In this document: positions 1-11,500 of the stretch, piece after piece
How positions within the stretch are numbered: the first letter of the stretch is position 1
Layout: every line of letters begins with the position of its first letter
Position numbers and translations under genes: made by a program
Notes under the pieces: model-generated
What the model was told of the DNA's origin: nothing
What the model saw: only the letters and a program-made list of their open reading frames with translations
The model's database searches: none
Source of the DNA: Rhynchonema sp. JSB1_4
Lineage: Eukaryota; Nematoda; Chromadorea; Monhysterida; Xyalidae
Length of the DNA: 64,000 bases
Reading direction: 5' to 3'
NCBI GenBank assembly: GCA_030248065.1
Contig: JASAMV010005756.1
Coordinates: 1 to 64,000 of the forward strand

Positions 1-478
1 ACATTACATAGATTTTTTCATGAACCATGCTGCAATAGTGTGATAAACGGCGGACGGACAATCAAGCCGAGCCAGTTGTCCTGGATTTGGTCAACGGTTG
101 GGCCGCCCACAGACATGTATAAAAATTGAAATAAAATGGAAAACCAGAACGAACCGCAACTTAAAGCAGATAAACCCACTAAATCAGCAATTCTCATATA
201 CGCTTACATCCCGAGCATTCGGCGTGTATCTGATGTACAATTTTGGTTTTGGTGGCCGATTCGATGGTCCAGTTGGGTGGTAGGTGACCACAACTTTTAG
301 ACTTCTTGGTCGTGGCGGAGGTGTCGCTCTTGATAAAGGTTTTGGTGAAGTCGGGTGCACCTTGAATATCAGGCAAGGGTTCAGTATTGTATGAAAAGTT
401 GCCAGATGGACTCTGCCCTTTTTATCGTGATAATGTACTGTGCAATCCGTGTGACTGTGTTTCAGTATAACAGCTCAC

Positions 479-1244
479 CATACATATAAAGCCAGGGCAC
501 ACTATAATGCCTGCGCCAATTTCGACCTGCCGGTTCAAGAATGTCTTGGTGGAACCCCAAAGTTGTACAATGAAATAAGTGATAAAGTGGTATTGCGATC
601 ACTGTATCCCAAATCACCATAGGGCTGCTTCAAGTGCAAACCTCCTCCCAAATCACCTTTTTTGTGAACAACGCCCTCGTCACGTACGCGCCGAACAGTA
701 CGAAGCACATCAACAACAGCAGGCCAAAGAAGTAGACCTGGCTGCGACGGTAATGGACCAACTGCGTGATTGAAAATATTTACAATTTCAAAAATAAAAA
801 AAGCAAAAGATCTTTTTGTTCAACTAACATCAAACTGGGTCATATTCACTGTGAAGCCAAATACGCTCGTTTGTGTGAAGTACGAATCGGGTGATGGGCC
901 GCCGCGGGCAGGCATCTTGTCGGACTCTCTAAGTTTTATGAATTGCCGCAGAAATTAGTAATTTGATCGTCTTGTCATAAGTCACGCCATTTCACATAAA
1001 GTATATAGAGTGAAACTACAGATACATGAACTTTGGTTGGATGGTGCGGTTCCTGTGTGCTTGAACGTCAATTTTGAGATTGAGATACACTCAGAAGCAT
1101 GTTTAACACAATCTTTTGGTTTTCCAAAGGTCATGTTTCCGTAGTTTGACTTGTGCACGTTTTTTTGTATTGGCTAAAAATACTCATTTCTATCCACCGA
1201 GTTTCGAAAAGTCTCGGTAACATCGTACTCATGGAGTGCATAAT
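479..1244 (-). CDS. Partial gene for an unidentified membrane protein (several exons)
   Basis: Four minus-strand exons fit together with GT-AG borders and matching phases: 1198-1244 (encodes YALHEYDVTETFRNS), 829-924 (SDKMPARGGPSPDS then YFTQTSVFGFTVNM), 657-761 and 479-526. The third encodes a clear transmembrane helix (SQVYFFGLLLLMCFVLFGAY) preceded by basic residues HYRR and followed by VTRALFTKK. The fourth, read in phase, is also hydrophobic (VEIGAGIIVCPGF). A further coding-like stretch at about 190-337 (contains NWTIESATKTKIVHQ) may be the next exon, but its phase does not match the 479-526 exon, so that link is unsure. The true start lies upstream (higher coordinate) and was not found. 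I do not recognise the family; a one- or two-pass membrane protein is the safest reading. Confidence 0.45.
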
Positions 1245-2397
1245 CTTCGGGATCCAAACATGTTTATAAACGAATTTGCAGCTGTTTGTACCATACCTTC
1301 CCTATCTACCAGTGCAGTGTGCATGTGCATTTCCCGTAGGACTTCCCTGCCACGTTGTATGCAGCATTATATTTCGCTGAAATTTTAGTTCACCCCGACT
1401 TCATTGACATGCTTATTGTTAATGTTGCAGCCTTCCGTGACCAAGTACGAGTTTTGAGCACTACCTACAGTACTTATGTAGGTATGTATCACGGAAGGTT
1501 GGTATTTGGCCCATACGAAAAGTTAGCCAAGCTTAGCCTGGCAAGGCTACACAAAGAGAGGGTACCATATCGCTGTAAAACCGCCCTCAAAGCTACATAC
1601 CCTATAAAGCGGTTTATACATAGCCCAGCTCAAAGTTGCCATAATCATAACTAACAACAGCAAGCTTCAAAATCGTCACACATATCACATAAATTGGGCT
1701 GCCACAAGCGTTGCCATTTCGCAGTTCCCAAGCAACACAGCCACGACAGAGACATGCCCCACGTGGTACCACGATACAGATGTCCGATCGCACTCTTCCA
1801 TTTTCATGTCAGATAGGCCCGGCAGCAACCTCGTGTGCACCTAAATCTTAGAAATACCATAATCCAACATGCTTGGCTCTATTTTGCTGATGTTTCTTTC
1901 AACCGCTGAAACCTTAGCGGCTGTGGCCACTACCCACCCAGATGAGGCAGCATGTAATGCAATGACTCAACCGAGCATGTACAAATATGGGTCGTGCTGG
2001 TTTCTGTCGGCAGATGCTACGAATTGCACAGGTTTAAGTTGATCGATGTTTTAACAGTTATGCTTTGTGTTGGATACGTGCACAGGTGTTTGCACTCATA
2101 GGTACTCACTGTCACTATCCCCGTCCAAGATGTTGCAGTAGTTTGCGGGCCTTGAAATTAAGGCACATGAATCGGTTGTTGAGTCCTTTGGTTGCCTTTC
2201 TTAACATAACAAATTTCATATGATACGGCTTTTGAATCCTCCACGGATACAATAGGGAATTCATCTTAAACCCTTATTTGAAGTTCCAAAGCTACGGATT
2301 CGTAACTGCAAATAATTCTGAGAAAGCTCTGGGTGGCTGAAAGTGAAAACGCCCGATCCGTCGCATAATACAAATCAGGCGGCAGTTACACAACCAA

Positions 2398-2577
2398 TCA
2401 GGCGCGATGTGCCGCCATCAAGACCGGTGCCGCGGTGGCGGTGTTGTCGGATGAAACGCACTTGGACGAAGTGGTGACCACATTGGGTGCACAACGGTGT
2501 GGGGGGTTCTCGCCGTGGATTGAGATCGGAATGCGACAGACTTCCGGCGCGCCAGGTGGGGCATTGCGCGCTTTAAA
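2398..2577 (-). CDS. 3'-terminal exon of an unknown gene
   Basis: The stretch reads open on the minus strand from an acceptor (gtgtttcag) at 2578 to a TGA stop at 2398-2400. Codons strongly favour C or G in the third position, unlike the other frames. It encodes about 59 residues including GAPEVCRIPISIHGENPPHR, with four cysteines and a Ser/Thr/Ala-rich tail. The upstream exons were not found; the plus-strand ORF at 3331-5298 lies where they would be expected, so they may be beyond it or lost. No family is recognised. Confidence 0.4.
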   Translation of the reverse strand, partial: FKARNAPPGAPEVCRIPISIHGENPPHRCAPNVVTTSSKCVSSDNTATAAPVLMAAHRA

Positions 2578-3003
2578 CTGAAACACAGCACTTTTGTTCG
2601 AATACTATGAGCAAGAAGATATCCATGATACTTCATGGTTAGCGTTTACGCGGACGCGTAAGTATCCAAGTTGTCGTTTGGAGTACGACACGTGAGGGAC
2701 ACGTGAAGTCAAGGGACATAAGTACACCGATACTGTGATTGGTCGGTCGGATGTAGTCCGGAAAGCACTATGCGTGCAGGCGAGTCAACCTGCGTAAATG
2801 AGCAGTTCGGTTGATGTTCCCTTGCGTGACTGTGTTGTGTGAACGTTCGTTATTACGTGGTTAGCGATCGTTCGAGTGAGGGATTAAGTCTCTCCTTTTT
2901 GCGTGTGTCGTATGGTAAATTTGCATACTTTGCGTGCAGTAATTTCTCTTGTTTTTATAATCCATACCTTATGTGTGTGATGTATCCTTAGACACCACGT
3001 CCC

Positions 3004-3022
3004 AAAACATATATAAGCAATC
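3004..3022 (+). promoter_or_regulatory. Possible TATA box upstream of the 656-residue ORF
   Basis: The AT-rich word acatatataagc stands about 310 bases before the ATG at 3331. The spacing suits a transcript with a 5' leader of about 280 bases. No initiator or paired LTR was found, so this is only a candidate. Confidence 0.2.
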
Positions 3023-3330
3023 TTCACTTTTATTAGTTAGACACTCAAATCTTCCGCCATACCCACAGTGACCTACTATTGGAAAAGGTCGTTCGTCTCC
3101 AAGCCGATAAAAACCCTCGGAGCTTGACTTGTCGCGACGTTGGTTTTGGTTTGTGATTCGTCCTATTGCATGTATTATTTATAAACCTATGTACCTAACC
3201 TAACCTGACTGGATTTCCAGCTAGATTTTCCAGATCAGGTACCGGGGAAGCTCGATATATTCGCAACGCCGGTTACTAATCCAGTCGACAAGCTTGATAG
3301 ATTCGCGCGTCGACTCATCGGTGTGGCTTG

Positions 3331-5298
3331 ATGAAATTCGCAGCACCGATGCATCCTTCAAGCGGCGAGCCTATTCGTCGCGAACCAATGCCGGACGTCA
3401 ATTCCCGGAAGAACAATCAGGTGCCGGACGTCAATTCCCGGTCGAATAAGGCAATGCCGGATGCCAGTCTCCGGAAGGGAACCGCCGATGACCGCAGTAG
3501 TCCGCCGAGGCAGAGAGAACAGACAGGCGGATGGATAGGTCAGTCGGGCGAGACAGTGAAAAACCCACCCATCGGTCGCGGAGGGACCGGATGGCTGATG
3601 TGGGATGAGGAGAGTGATGTTTCGTTCATCGAAAGTAGCACCTTTGGGTGTTTGGGACGAGACGAAGGTAAGTTTAAGGACCAGAAGTCGGGTGGAGAAG
3701 TCGGTCAGCGTGAGGACCGCAGTGTGAAAGTCGACCAGTGGAACGGTCGCAGTGTGAAAGTCGACCAGTGGAACGGTCGCAGTGTGAAAGTCGGTCAGTT
3801 GGAGGACCGCAGTTGTGGTCAATTGGACCAGTTGGACGGAGAGGTGTACCGACCGGACATGAAAGCTGGACAGGCGCAGGCAGCGCAGGAGTTCCATGCT
3901 GGGTACCGGCGGACGGAATTATTGACCGCTAGCCAGGCGCGGAGGGCGCAAGAGATCTATGATGAATGGCTGAGCGAGGCAAGGTTGCGCAAGGCGCAGG
4001 AGATCAGTGCGGAGAAAGGACCGGAGGTCCGCTTGGAGAGAGGACAAGGAGTCCGTGTGGAGGAAGGACAGGAATGTTTGGAAGAGGAAAGGGCGCGGAA
4101 GGCGCATGAGATTCGCGTGACAGAGGAGCAGGAGAGGAAAGGGCAGGAGCCTGAACGAGCGTCGAAAGGGCAGGAGACGGGAGGAGTGCTGCCAGTGCGT
4201 CGAGCCCGTTATGTGAGTTCGGATACGGAGACCGGACGTATGTGTGTTCGTGAGAGATATCAGTCCGAGTCTGAGGCGATCGGACAGAATGCGATTGATC
4301 TGTACACGCAAGAGGAGCTTGAGGAGGACCAGATACGTGAGGTATCGTGGCAAGAGGATTGGTTGGATGCACCCAAGTTCGCTGAACCTTGGCGGTTGCA
4401 TGAAGAAGTGGTTGACATCGTGCTCACCACGCATCGATACAGTGACCATCTGTTGAAATGGTTGTATGCAGAGGAGCTACCCCATGATCGATTGCTTGCT
4501 GCCAGGATTTCGGAGTATTTGAATGTGAACTCGCTGACGCAGGAGCCTTTGTGTGAGCTTGAAGACCGGTTTTCATCCGAGGCTCGCGGATTGTTTGAGA
4601 TTGAGCAAGCACGGTCACCGAGATCCGCCAAGACGCGTCAATTGCTTGACAAGTGGGGCGAGATGCTCGATAACCGAATGCCGATACGAGTGCTACCATA
4701 TGGAGACCGCCACAGTCCGGGCATGCCACTGCAAGAGGGTTCCGAACCCGTGACTTGTGGATTGTACAATAATATGTGTCGGAATGAGGACCCGATGTTG
4801 TCCATGCCGAACGTGCTTGAGAATGCGCTCAGAGAACGCACACGGTATTTCGACCTACCCGAACTGGACTACCCAGTGCAGTCGCACACCGTCAGTGTGT
4901 CGATACGTATAGTGCCAGTCGGAAAGACGCAAACCCTGTGGCATGGTGCCCCGGTTGAAGAGTGTATGAGCAGCCAACAGGATGAAGCAGGCTGTGGCAC
5001 GCCTGAAAGTGCTACTGGAGGTCCCAACCAAACTGAACATAAACGTGAGTACGACGTACTGTACGAACCGATCGTGAAGTATGTATACTTTGAACCGGAG
5101 GGAGAGTTGAGGATGGCTGACTACAATCTCCGATTGGGTCATTTCGAAGGGGATGTGAAACGCCCGTCGATAATGTCTATTCCGGTGGAACTCGTTCTGT
5201 CGTCTAGACCCGACGGAAGGATAGTAACAGCTGTTACGCGTGGTGGTTCTTTGAACACCGAACAGCACGGAACCCGCACCACTTATGCAGACCACTAA
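3331..5298 (+). CDS. Intronless ORF with repeat-rich N-terminus, function unknown
   Basis: This is by far the longest uninterrupted ORF here (about 655 residues from the ATG at 3331 to TAA). The first third is built of repeats: three copies of a PDVNSR-type unit (residues ~20-50), three of a GRSVKVDQWN-type ten-residue unit (~130-160) and then a charged Arg/Glu/Gln-rich stretch (~185-290) with recurring AQEI or GQE words, likely helical or coiled coil. The last ~350 residues are non-repetitive and look folded (HEEVVDIVLTTHRYSDHLLK, later YDVLYEPIVKYVYFEPEGEL). There is no signal peptide, membrane segment or zinc knuckle. Being intronless among intron-rich genes suggests a retrotransposon gag-like protein, a retrocopy or a lineage-specific gene. 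No reverse transcriptase follows and no second LTR was seen. Confidence 0.6.
   Translation: MKFAAPMHPSSGEPIRREPMPDVNSRKNNQVPDVNSRSNKAMPDASLRKGTADDRSSPPRQREQTGGWIGQSGETVKNPPIGRGGTGWLMWDEESDVSFIESSTFGCLGRDEGKFKDQKSGGEVGQREDRSVKVDQWNGRSVKVDQWNGRSVKVGQLEDRSCGQLDQLDGEVYRPDMKAGQAQAAQEFHAGYRRTELLTASQARRAQEIYDEWLSEARLRKAQEISAEKGPEVRLERGQGVRVEEGQECLEEERARKAHEIRVTEEQERKGQEPERASKGQETGGVLPVRRARYVSSDTETGRMCVRERYQSESEAIGQNAIDLYTQEELEEDQIREVSWQEDWLDAPKFAEPWRLHEEVVDIVLTTHRYSDHLLKWLYAEELPHDRLLAARISEYLNVNSLTQEPLCELEDRFSSEARGLFEIEQARSPRSAKTRQLLDKWGEMLDNRMPIRVLPYGDRHSPGMPLQEGSEPVTCGLYNNMCRNEDPMLSMPNVLENALRERTRYFDLPELDYPVQSHTVSVSIRIVPVGKTQTLWHGAPVEECMSSQQDEAGCGTPESATGGPNQTEHKREYDVLYEPIVKYVYFEPEGELRMADYNLRLGHFEGDVKRPSIMSIPVELVLSSRPDGRIVTAVTRGGSLNTEQHGTRTTYADH
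3718..3800 (+). repeat. 30-bp in-frame tandem repeat inside the long ORF
   Basis: The unit beginning cgcagtgtgaaagtcgacca occurs twice perfectly and a third time with a changed end. Its length is a multiple of three, so each copy adds ten residues (RSVKVDQWNG) without breaking the frame. This points to recent slippage or unequal exchange. Confidence 0.9.
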
Positions 5299-5465
5299 CG
5301 TTGTTTTTCATCCAGACTAGCAGACTCAGGGATGCGGTACCAAACTGTCGGCGTCTGTGTGCTTGTGTGGCACGTGTTATGCATCGGATCCGTAGGATGC
5401 TGTCGGCCTCTTGCCATCTATGTAACTGGTGGTGCCCCGGTGCAGACGCGAACGCACGGGTAATG

Positions 5466-6247
5466 GGTAGTCAACACACCACAAAACACCAAAGGCTCCA
5501 CAGCACTTTGAGCGATATCAAACTTGATGATCGGATCGGACGCGATGTGATCTGTCTCGGTCACGTGACGTTTTTGAACCAAGGGTATTAAGAAATTTAG
5601 TGATGGCACTAATTTCGTCCAACATAAAAGATGTTCCACGACCTAAAATGAATAACTAATAAGCAGAACGAAATCAGCGACTCCAGTAAATTTCTGAATA
5701 TCCTTGAAGGCCGGTGTCAATTTGATGAAACTTCGTCTGCTTAGAGATCTGTCCTAGGCTGACGAAAAGATTATGTTTCAAATCGCAACCAACCCTGAGA
5801 TCTAGGGGCCCGAAATGGTCTAAAGGGGGATCGAGAATTTGTGTTACAATTTCAAATTGCCGCCTTCGAACACGAAAATTCGACTCTCGGCAGGACTGAC
5901 CGCCAAGATCCACTTCTTCTCGTAGTGTGTAAAGTCACGCGACTTGCTGTTATAGAGTACAAACGGCGCCAACTAAAACGTGTTCCACACAAATTCTCAA
6001 TCCTCTTTGAAGTCATTTTGGGACTTTGAACTCCTGAATTAATGTTTGGCATTCGTTCCAGTCTAGGACAGATCTCTAGGCAGAAGTTTCACGAAATTCT
6101 GTTATGGTGCCACTGACCTTTAATGCAAGAATCACGCGCTACTAAGGCAATTCGCATCCGATGATCAAGTTTGACATCGACTCCTGTATGTGGATAAGTA
6201 AAGGTTTCCTGGTAGGTAGCCTATGGTGCTTTGTGGTGTGTTCACAC
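5466..6247. repeat. Old foldback element (degraded long inverted repeat)
   Basis: Segments on the left return inverted on the right in matching order. Examples are tcaaacttgatgatcggat (about 5518) against the inverse of a near copy at 6151-6172, agatctgtcctag (about 5744) against ctaggacagatct (about 6062), and the hairpin ends caacacaccacaaaacacc and its partner at 6225-6243. Mismatches and gaps show age. No ORF of note lies inside. The gene-free stretch 5299-6750 otherwise shows nothing I can support. Confidence 0.55.
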
Positions 6248-6754
6248 TGGTGCAGGGTTTCGTCTCTGACGAGCCATCGCAACGAATCATCAGTCAGACC
6301 GCAGCCCATTGATCTAAAGCGCAATGCGTGCCACGAGGACCATAACTCGTTGTCAAATGGCATCGTTTGCAAATGGTCGGTACACTGCACACCATATCAC
6401 AGGAGCTTACGACTGGTGGAACTGGCTTGTACCCGATGGCACTTTGGTGCCACTTGCATCCTCCTGGTTGAGCGGTCAATGGGGAGGGGGTGACACACCA
6501 AGTACATCACAGCTGCGCATGTACTATCATACAACTGCCAGGGCGTTGGGTGATGATTCAGACAGCTGGATCACACTGGCTGTATGTCAGGTTAGCTGTT
6601 TCATAAAATGTGGATGGTAAACAGGCAAGGAACACTATGCTCAATCGCAATTGCGTGCCTAAGTTAACCCAGATGTAACCCAAAAATATAAATAGAACAC
6701 GCTTGTGGTCTGCAGCGAGACGTGCTGTACCACTCAGGAAAATTTTTGGATCGA

Positions 6755-6785
6755 TTCTTATATAGTCATTGTGCTACCAAAACCT
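6755..6785. repeat. Solo end of the TATTGGTCGCACAATG element family
   Basis: The word cttatatagtcattgtgcta followed by ccaaaacc matches the right end of the short elements at 16915-17195 and 38557-38838. No left end is visible nearby, so this is a truncated copy. Confidence 0.45.
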
Positions 6786-6802
6786 TGATAACACACTTCA
6801 CT

Positions 6803-7040
6803 TTATTGGCAGGCGCGCTCCGGATCACTGCATTTCAACAGTCTTCCAGCGACCGAAGCGACAGCGGAGACAATCGGCGCCGACGTTGACCTCTCCTCCC
6901 ATTCTTGTGCAGCCAAATGCATGCGCACGTGGCACTGTGTCGCGTACACGCACATCAAGGCACCAAGTAGGGTGTGTCGTTTGCACATGGTGCAACACAA
7001 CGATGGACGACACGTGGCCGGGGCTAACGCCGACGCCACG
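6803..7040 (-). CDS. Coding-like stretch, frame uncertain
   Basis: Two overlapping minus-strand frames stay open and have codon use like real exons. One ends in LLKCSDPERACQ before TAA at about 6803; the other ends in DCLRCRFGRWKTVEMQ before a nearby TGA. Both are rich in Cys and Arg. I cannot tell which is used, nor find clean exon borders, so this may be the last exon of an unidentified minus-strand gene or chance. Confidence 0.25.
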
Positions 7041-7351
7041 TACTTTTATGCACTTTGAAGGTTAGGGCGGAGATATCGCGCCAGTTTTTGAAACGCGTCA
7101 GTTTAGTTCAAGCAAAACACAAAATGATCTAAATTAAGAAGAATTAATATATTGGTGAGGCGTGAGAAATTGACAATATTTGATTTGATAATAAAAATTG
7201 ATAACCGGTTTATTGGCGGTAACGACTGGCGCTTTTGTCATTGACAAGGCCCAGGGCGCCATTGCAGTCCGGCATTATAGGCGGAAGCCACATGCACAGA
7301 TCTAACGCAATGCGTGCCCACAAGGCTAAATCGTATCGTTATTGCCTTCAC

Positions 7352-7422
7352 CTGCTGCGACACCAAGGCTCTAGTCTGCTGCGGTATAACCGCCGCGGAA
7401 TTTTGTGCGATTGTCGCGGTAC
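7352..7422 (-). CDS. Candidate internal exon, unknown gene
   Basis: A 71-base minus-strand segment lies between an acceptor (ctaattcaacag) and a donor (gtgaaggc). It encodes a smooth, low-complexity stretch, GTATIAQNSAAVIPQQTRAL then VSQQ, in phase 2 to 0. A second coding-like piece at 7209-7310 (contains DLCMWLPPIMPDCNGALGLV, then TAA) may be the next exon, but the phases disagree by one base. Confidence 0.3.
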
Positions 7423-7959
7423 CTGTTGAATTAGCAGTTGCCAAAACAGTTTTGTTTCGCCTTTTGGTCTTTGTTTTTGTTTTCTTTGCCCGAAATTATA
7501 TCCAATTTATACGTGGGTTCAGGCGTACCACAAACCGCGTTTGCACAGGATTATTCAGCACATTGATGGTGGCCGGCCAAATCCAGACGCCACGATAATT
7601 TTCTGTGTGCTTGAACTCACAAAAATGTTTTAGGCAAACGTTGTCATGCGTTCTACAAGATCATTTTCATCCAAATTTATGGAGCTTTCAGAAATTCAGT
7701 TTGCTTTTTACCATTTGATCTGATTATCCTTGTGTAGAAAATCGTCTTTACAACACAACACGTTCGAAATCGGGCTCGTGTTGGTGAATTTTGCTTTTAC
7801 AGTATATAAAAATTAAAGAAAGCGAATTAGAATTATATTGGAAACGTAAAAAGAAGAGAAAGTAACGTTGTTTTGTCAGGGAATATTTTGTGGAGTTTGT
7901 CATATGAAATCATGGTATCATTTATTTTGAAATTGCTTCAATAACACAGCCTGTGTGAA

Positions 7960-8096
7960 TGAAACATTTGAAAAACACACGAGCCAGATGCGTCGCTTGC
8001 TGACTGTGTGCTGAGCTTGCTGCCTGCCTCGACTTCGAATGGGAGTTTCCCCGCGTCTGTAAAAATGCATGAGGCAACGAAATTAGAAATACCATA
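7960..8096. mobile_element. Half copy of a MITE (family of 17679-17950)
   Basis: From about 7973 to 8095 the sequence follows the right half of the complete element at 17679-17950 (shared words ctgcctgcctcgacttcgaa and gcgtctgtaaaaatgcatga). The left half is absent. The stretch 7430-8520 otherwise holds no supportable gene. Confidence 0.6.
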
Positions 8097-8527
8097 GCGC
8101 ATTCACCAGACAGCAAGCACCCAGTGCACTTTACTCTACCATCTGTATGTTTTTGGCTCAATAATTTTTTGTTTAGTTTTGTCAGGGTTTATTAGTTCAT
8201 GAAATATTTCTGTATTTTTCTTTTTGGTCACTTTCAAACTGAACATCAAATGAGAAATTTAGATTTTATCACACGACATCATTAGGTAATGTACATTTGA
8301 GGTCATAGTTTATCATGATAAAATGTAATTATGATTGTGCATATCGTTTGCAATTTGCATGTTTTGAAAGCATAAATGCGTACCAAATTGAACGGTGCGG
8401 CTCCCCAAGTTTTGAATCGAGACCAGACTGATTCACTAAACATTAGTGAAAATTAGGTGCCTAGATCCGTGACTTCAACGGCCAAATATCAATATCACAT
8501 CGCTATGTACATAATCAATTTGATGTT

Positions 8528-11500
8528 TCACTGATCGTTTGCATACATCAGATACTGCATTGGACACATGGCCATGTAATTGGTGGCCGTACGCACCATC
8601 ACGAACCCGTTTTGATTGGTCTCTTCGATTGTGAGCACAACCTTAAAAAGATTCGAAGTGCGTGAAAATCTGGTTAATTTGTTTTGTAAATGTATGGTAA
8701 TTCCGTCGGTATCGGTTAGTTTTCAAACCAGTATCAACAAGCCTCAGGCTAGCTCAATGGGTTTCCACCTATATGTACGTACATACTGTACTGTAGTTCT
8801 CGTATTAACCATGCGAACCAGTTCAGAACCAGCTGGGAGCTGTTGTGCTTGCTCGTTAACTGGGGGAACTTGGTCAGAAAGGCTCTAGAACTCATAAGAA
8901 TCGAACTCCAGCTCAAAACTTGGTAGTGAATGTCGTTTAATAAATATCAGTGATATCAATGGCCATGTAGAGCACCTGATCCCTTTGCAACGGCAACACG
9001 GTGGTTCCATCCGACAGGTTGACACTTTGGCGCACTTTGGCCACCGCTTCGCCCGGATTCACCACCGTCACGCAGCTCACTGGGAATCGACCCTGCACTC
9101 GGTTGTCGGCCTCAAATCGAACACGAATAAACGAATGAACACACAATTTTGTTGTTTTTTGCAAATTAAAATATAACAACATTGAGGACCTTTTTAACAA
9201 CATACCGTAACTGTTTTGAGAACATCTTAAGACTCGAATTTTCGACCACACAGGTATGCAGTATTGTTAACTGTTGATCCTACACAATTTACCACTGTGA
9301 CAAGAAAATTTTAAAGCTTTAAGATTCTTCATTCAAACGACCACGCCAATCAGGAGACAGCGTATAGTTACATAATCTTGGATTACGCTTACTGCCGGCC
9401 AAAGTTCAGGCTTGGCCGACCCCGAATTGTTATACAGTTCAGACCCCCGATCAACCCCGACCCTGAGGCTTTTCACAGTTGACACGACAACATATCCGCA
9501 AAGATATCTCCCCCCCCCCCCCAACTCACAGCTCTGTATCCCAACAGCCATTCATTCTCTACGCAGTCCACGGCGATCAACTGTTGTCCGGCGATTACAC
9601 TCAGCTCGCCGATACTTCGTGCTCGATAGTCACGCACGGCCACGTAGCTGATGCCCATGTCTGTTGACAGCTGCGCTGAGGAACCGCCGATTTGCTGTAG
9701 CATGTGGACACATTATTGATTAGCAGTTGGGCTCGAACATGTTCAAGTACAGGCTCAGAGATACTGTAGTTCACAAACAGGTTCATAGTTAGGTCTCAGG
9801 CTTGTTCCGCAAACAAGCACTCAGCCCTGTTGCGCAAATGCAGCATGGGGCTCAGATATTTTCCTGCTTAAGTGTTTCTTTGATGACAGTTTCTTATGAT
9901 GACTAACCGGCGATGGGCAGGGCGAACAAGACGCGCTACTCCTTGGGTCGGTGTCATCTGTGCCTGTTGATGTTTCAAGTGAAGCGCCTTTAAGCAAGGC
10001 TGGGGGCAAAAGACGAGGCGGGAAACGACTGCCTGCAAAATCGGGTGTGGAATTTTTTTAAAAAGTTTTGCAAAAAAACGCCAGAAGGCCACAATACAGT
10101 TAAGCTTAACGAGTATTGGCTGACAAGTCACCATTCGCCAACCGTTATTGGGCAGTCTCCGCCGGTTAGGCGAGCTGTTGAGCGGGGTCGCCGGCGGGAA
10201 GTTTGTCTCGTTGCAATCCAACGAAATGCTCTTCATCTTATCGTTCAACATCGGTTTGCGTTCTACAACCATTTTTTGTGTTATTGTCTTAAAATAATGA
10301 CAAACCATTTCAATTTTTCAAGCTCCATAAGGCCGATGTCCGGTAGCTTGAGTATCAGATCGAACTCGATCAGTCAGGTAACATTTTCGTATTCCGGATA
10401 TTTTGACAGTAAATAATGCCATCGAAATTGGGATCAGAAATCTCACTTGTTTAATCAAGGTCACGTTACCAAGTAGATCCGATTCGATTCAATCTCGATG
10501 TTTGATTGTACTTTTCAGACCCAAAACATCATCAAACACGCACCCCTCAACATGGAGACCATATCCCTCTGTTCATTGTGATCTGATGTTTCGTGTGCAT
10601 GTGTGCCATCTAACGGTCGTGTCTGCACAAGATGTGGTGCGCTGCTGGTGGCTGCCAGTGAAACATCACCCAGTTTGACATGTTGCTGTGCACTGGCAGC
10701 ACTGGCTGTGGCTGGCGAAACAGCTGTGGTGGAGGAGAGTTTGCGATTTGAGGATGACGCGGATGAGGAGCCAGACCTTGTGTCGCGACTGCGCTGACGA
10801 GCGCCGCTGCCGCACGGCTGCAAAAATGGTGAGAATGATTGGGTGTGTGAAGGCGGAAAATATCTTGCTATAACATTTCGGTGTTTCGGTGCGGCCCAGT
10901 TCGATTTTGATGGTGTCGGTATTCGGCCCTGTCCGTTACTGTCAGTGACCAAACGCCCCACAATGACTCAAAATGCACATTCACAGCTTCAACTTTTTTT
11001 GTTACCCAAAGTCAGGTTGCGCCACTTGTTGCCTGCCACCGTGCAATGCCCAAAACATATATCTCCTGCCTGGTCAGTCCCAGGCTGTGTGTTCAAACAA
11101 ACGTTCAAACATTTATCATTGGTTCGGGTTCCAGACCACGATCTTTTGTGAGTGAATGAACAAATGGCATTTTTGTAACATAAAATCTGTGAAAAGTTCC
11201 AACCTAAAAGTTCCAGTTCCAGTTCTACGTTCTGCAAAACCGCATCTCCTAACTTATTAGCGCTCGCTAATGTTTCACTGTCTCACGTTATGTTGGTGCA
11301 CAATTATACCAAACCGGTGTGTTATTAATGTTTCCTGTGCGACGGTTTTTCATCGCGCTAACGCAACGCGCGCAGGTGCATAGAAAGCCTCAGTTATCGC
11401 ACCGAGTTTTTCGAGCTGGAATGTTTTTGGTCCGATCTACCCCATAAATTCATCCAATCGTCTCTTTTTTCTGTTCGGTGCCAGAGTCGCATCTAACTGA

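Noticed and set aside
3358..4729. Several long minus-strand ORFs opposite the 656-residue ORF
   Set aside because: They are shadows of the plus-strand frame; they mirror its repeats and have Leu/Ser-rich composition typical of antisense frames.
6803..7040. Cys-rich tail CLRCRFGRWKTVEM as a nuclear-receptor zinc finger
   Set aside because: Only the CRF-x5-V-x-M likeness is present; the first zinc finger and the P-box are absent.
10321..10380. Possible plus-strand exon (IRPMSGSLSIRSNSISQ) with splice-like borders
   Set aside because: It lies inside an intron of the well-supported minus-strand SH3 gene and no partner exons on the plus strand were convincing.
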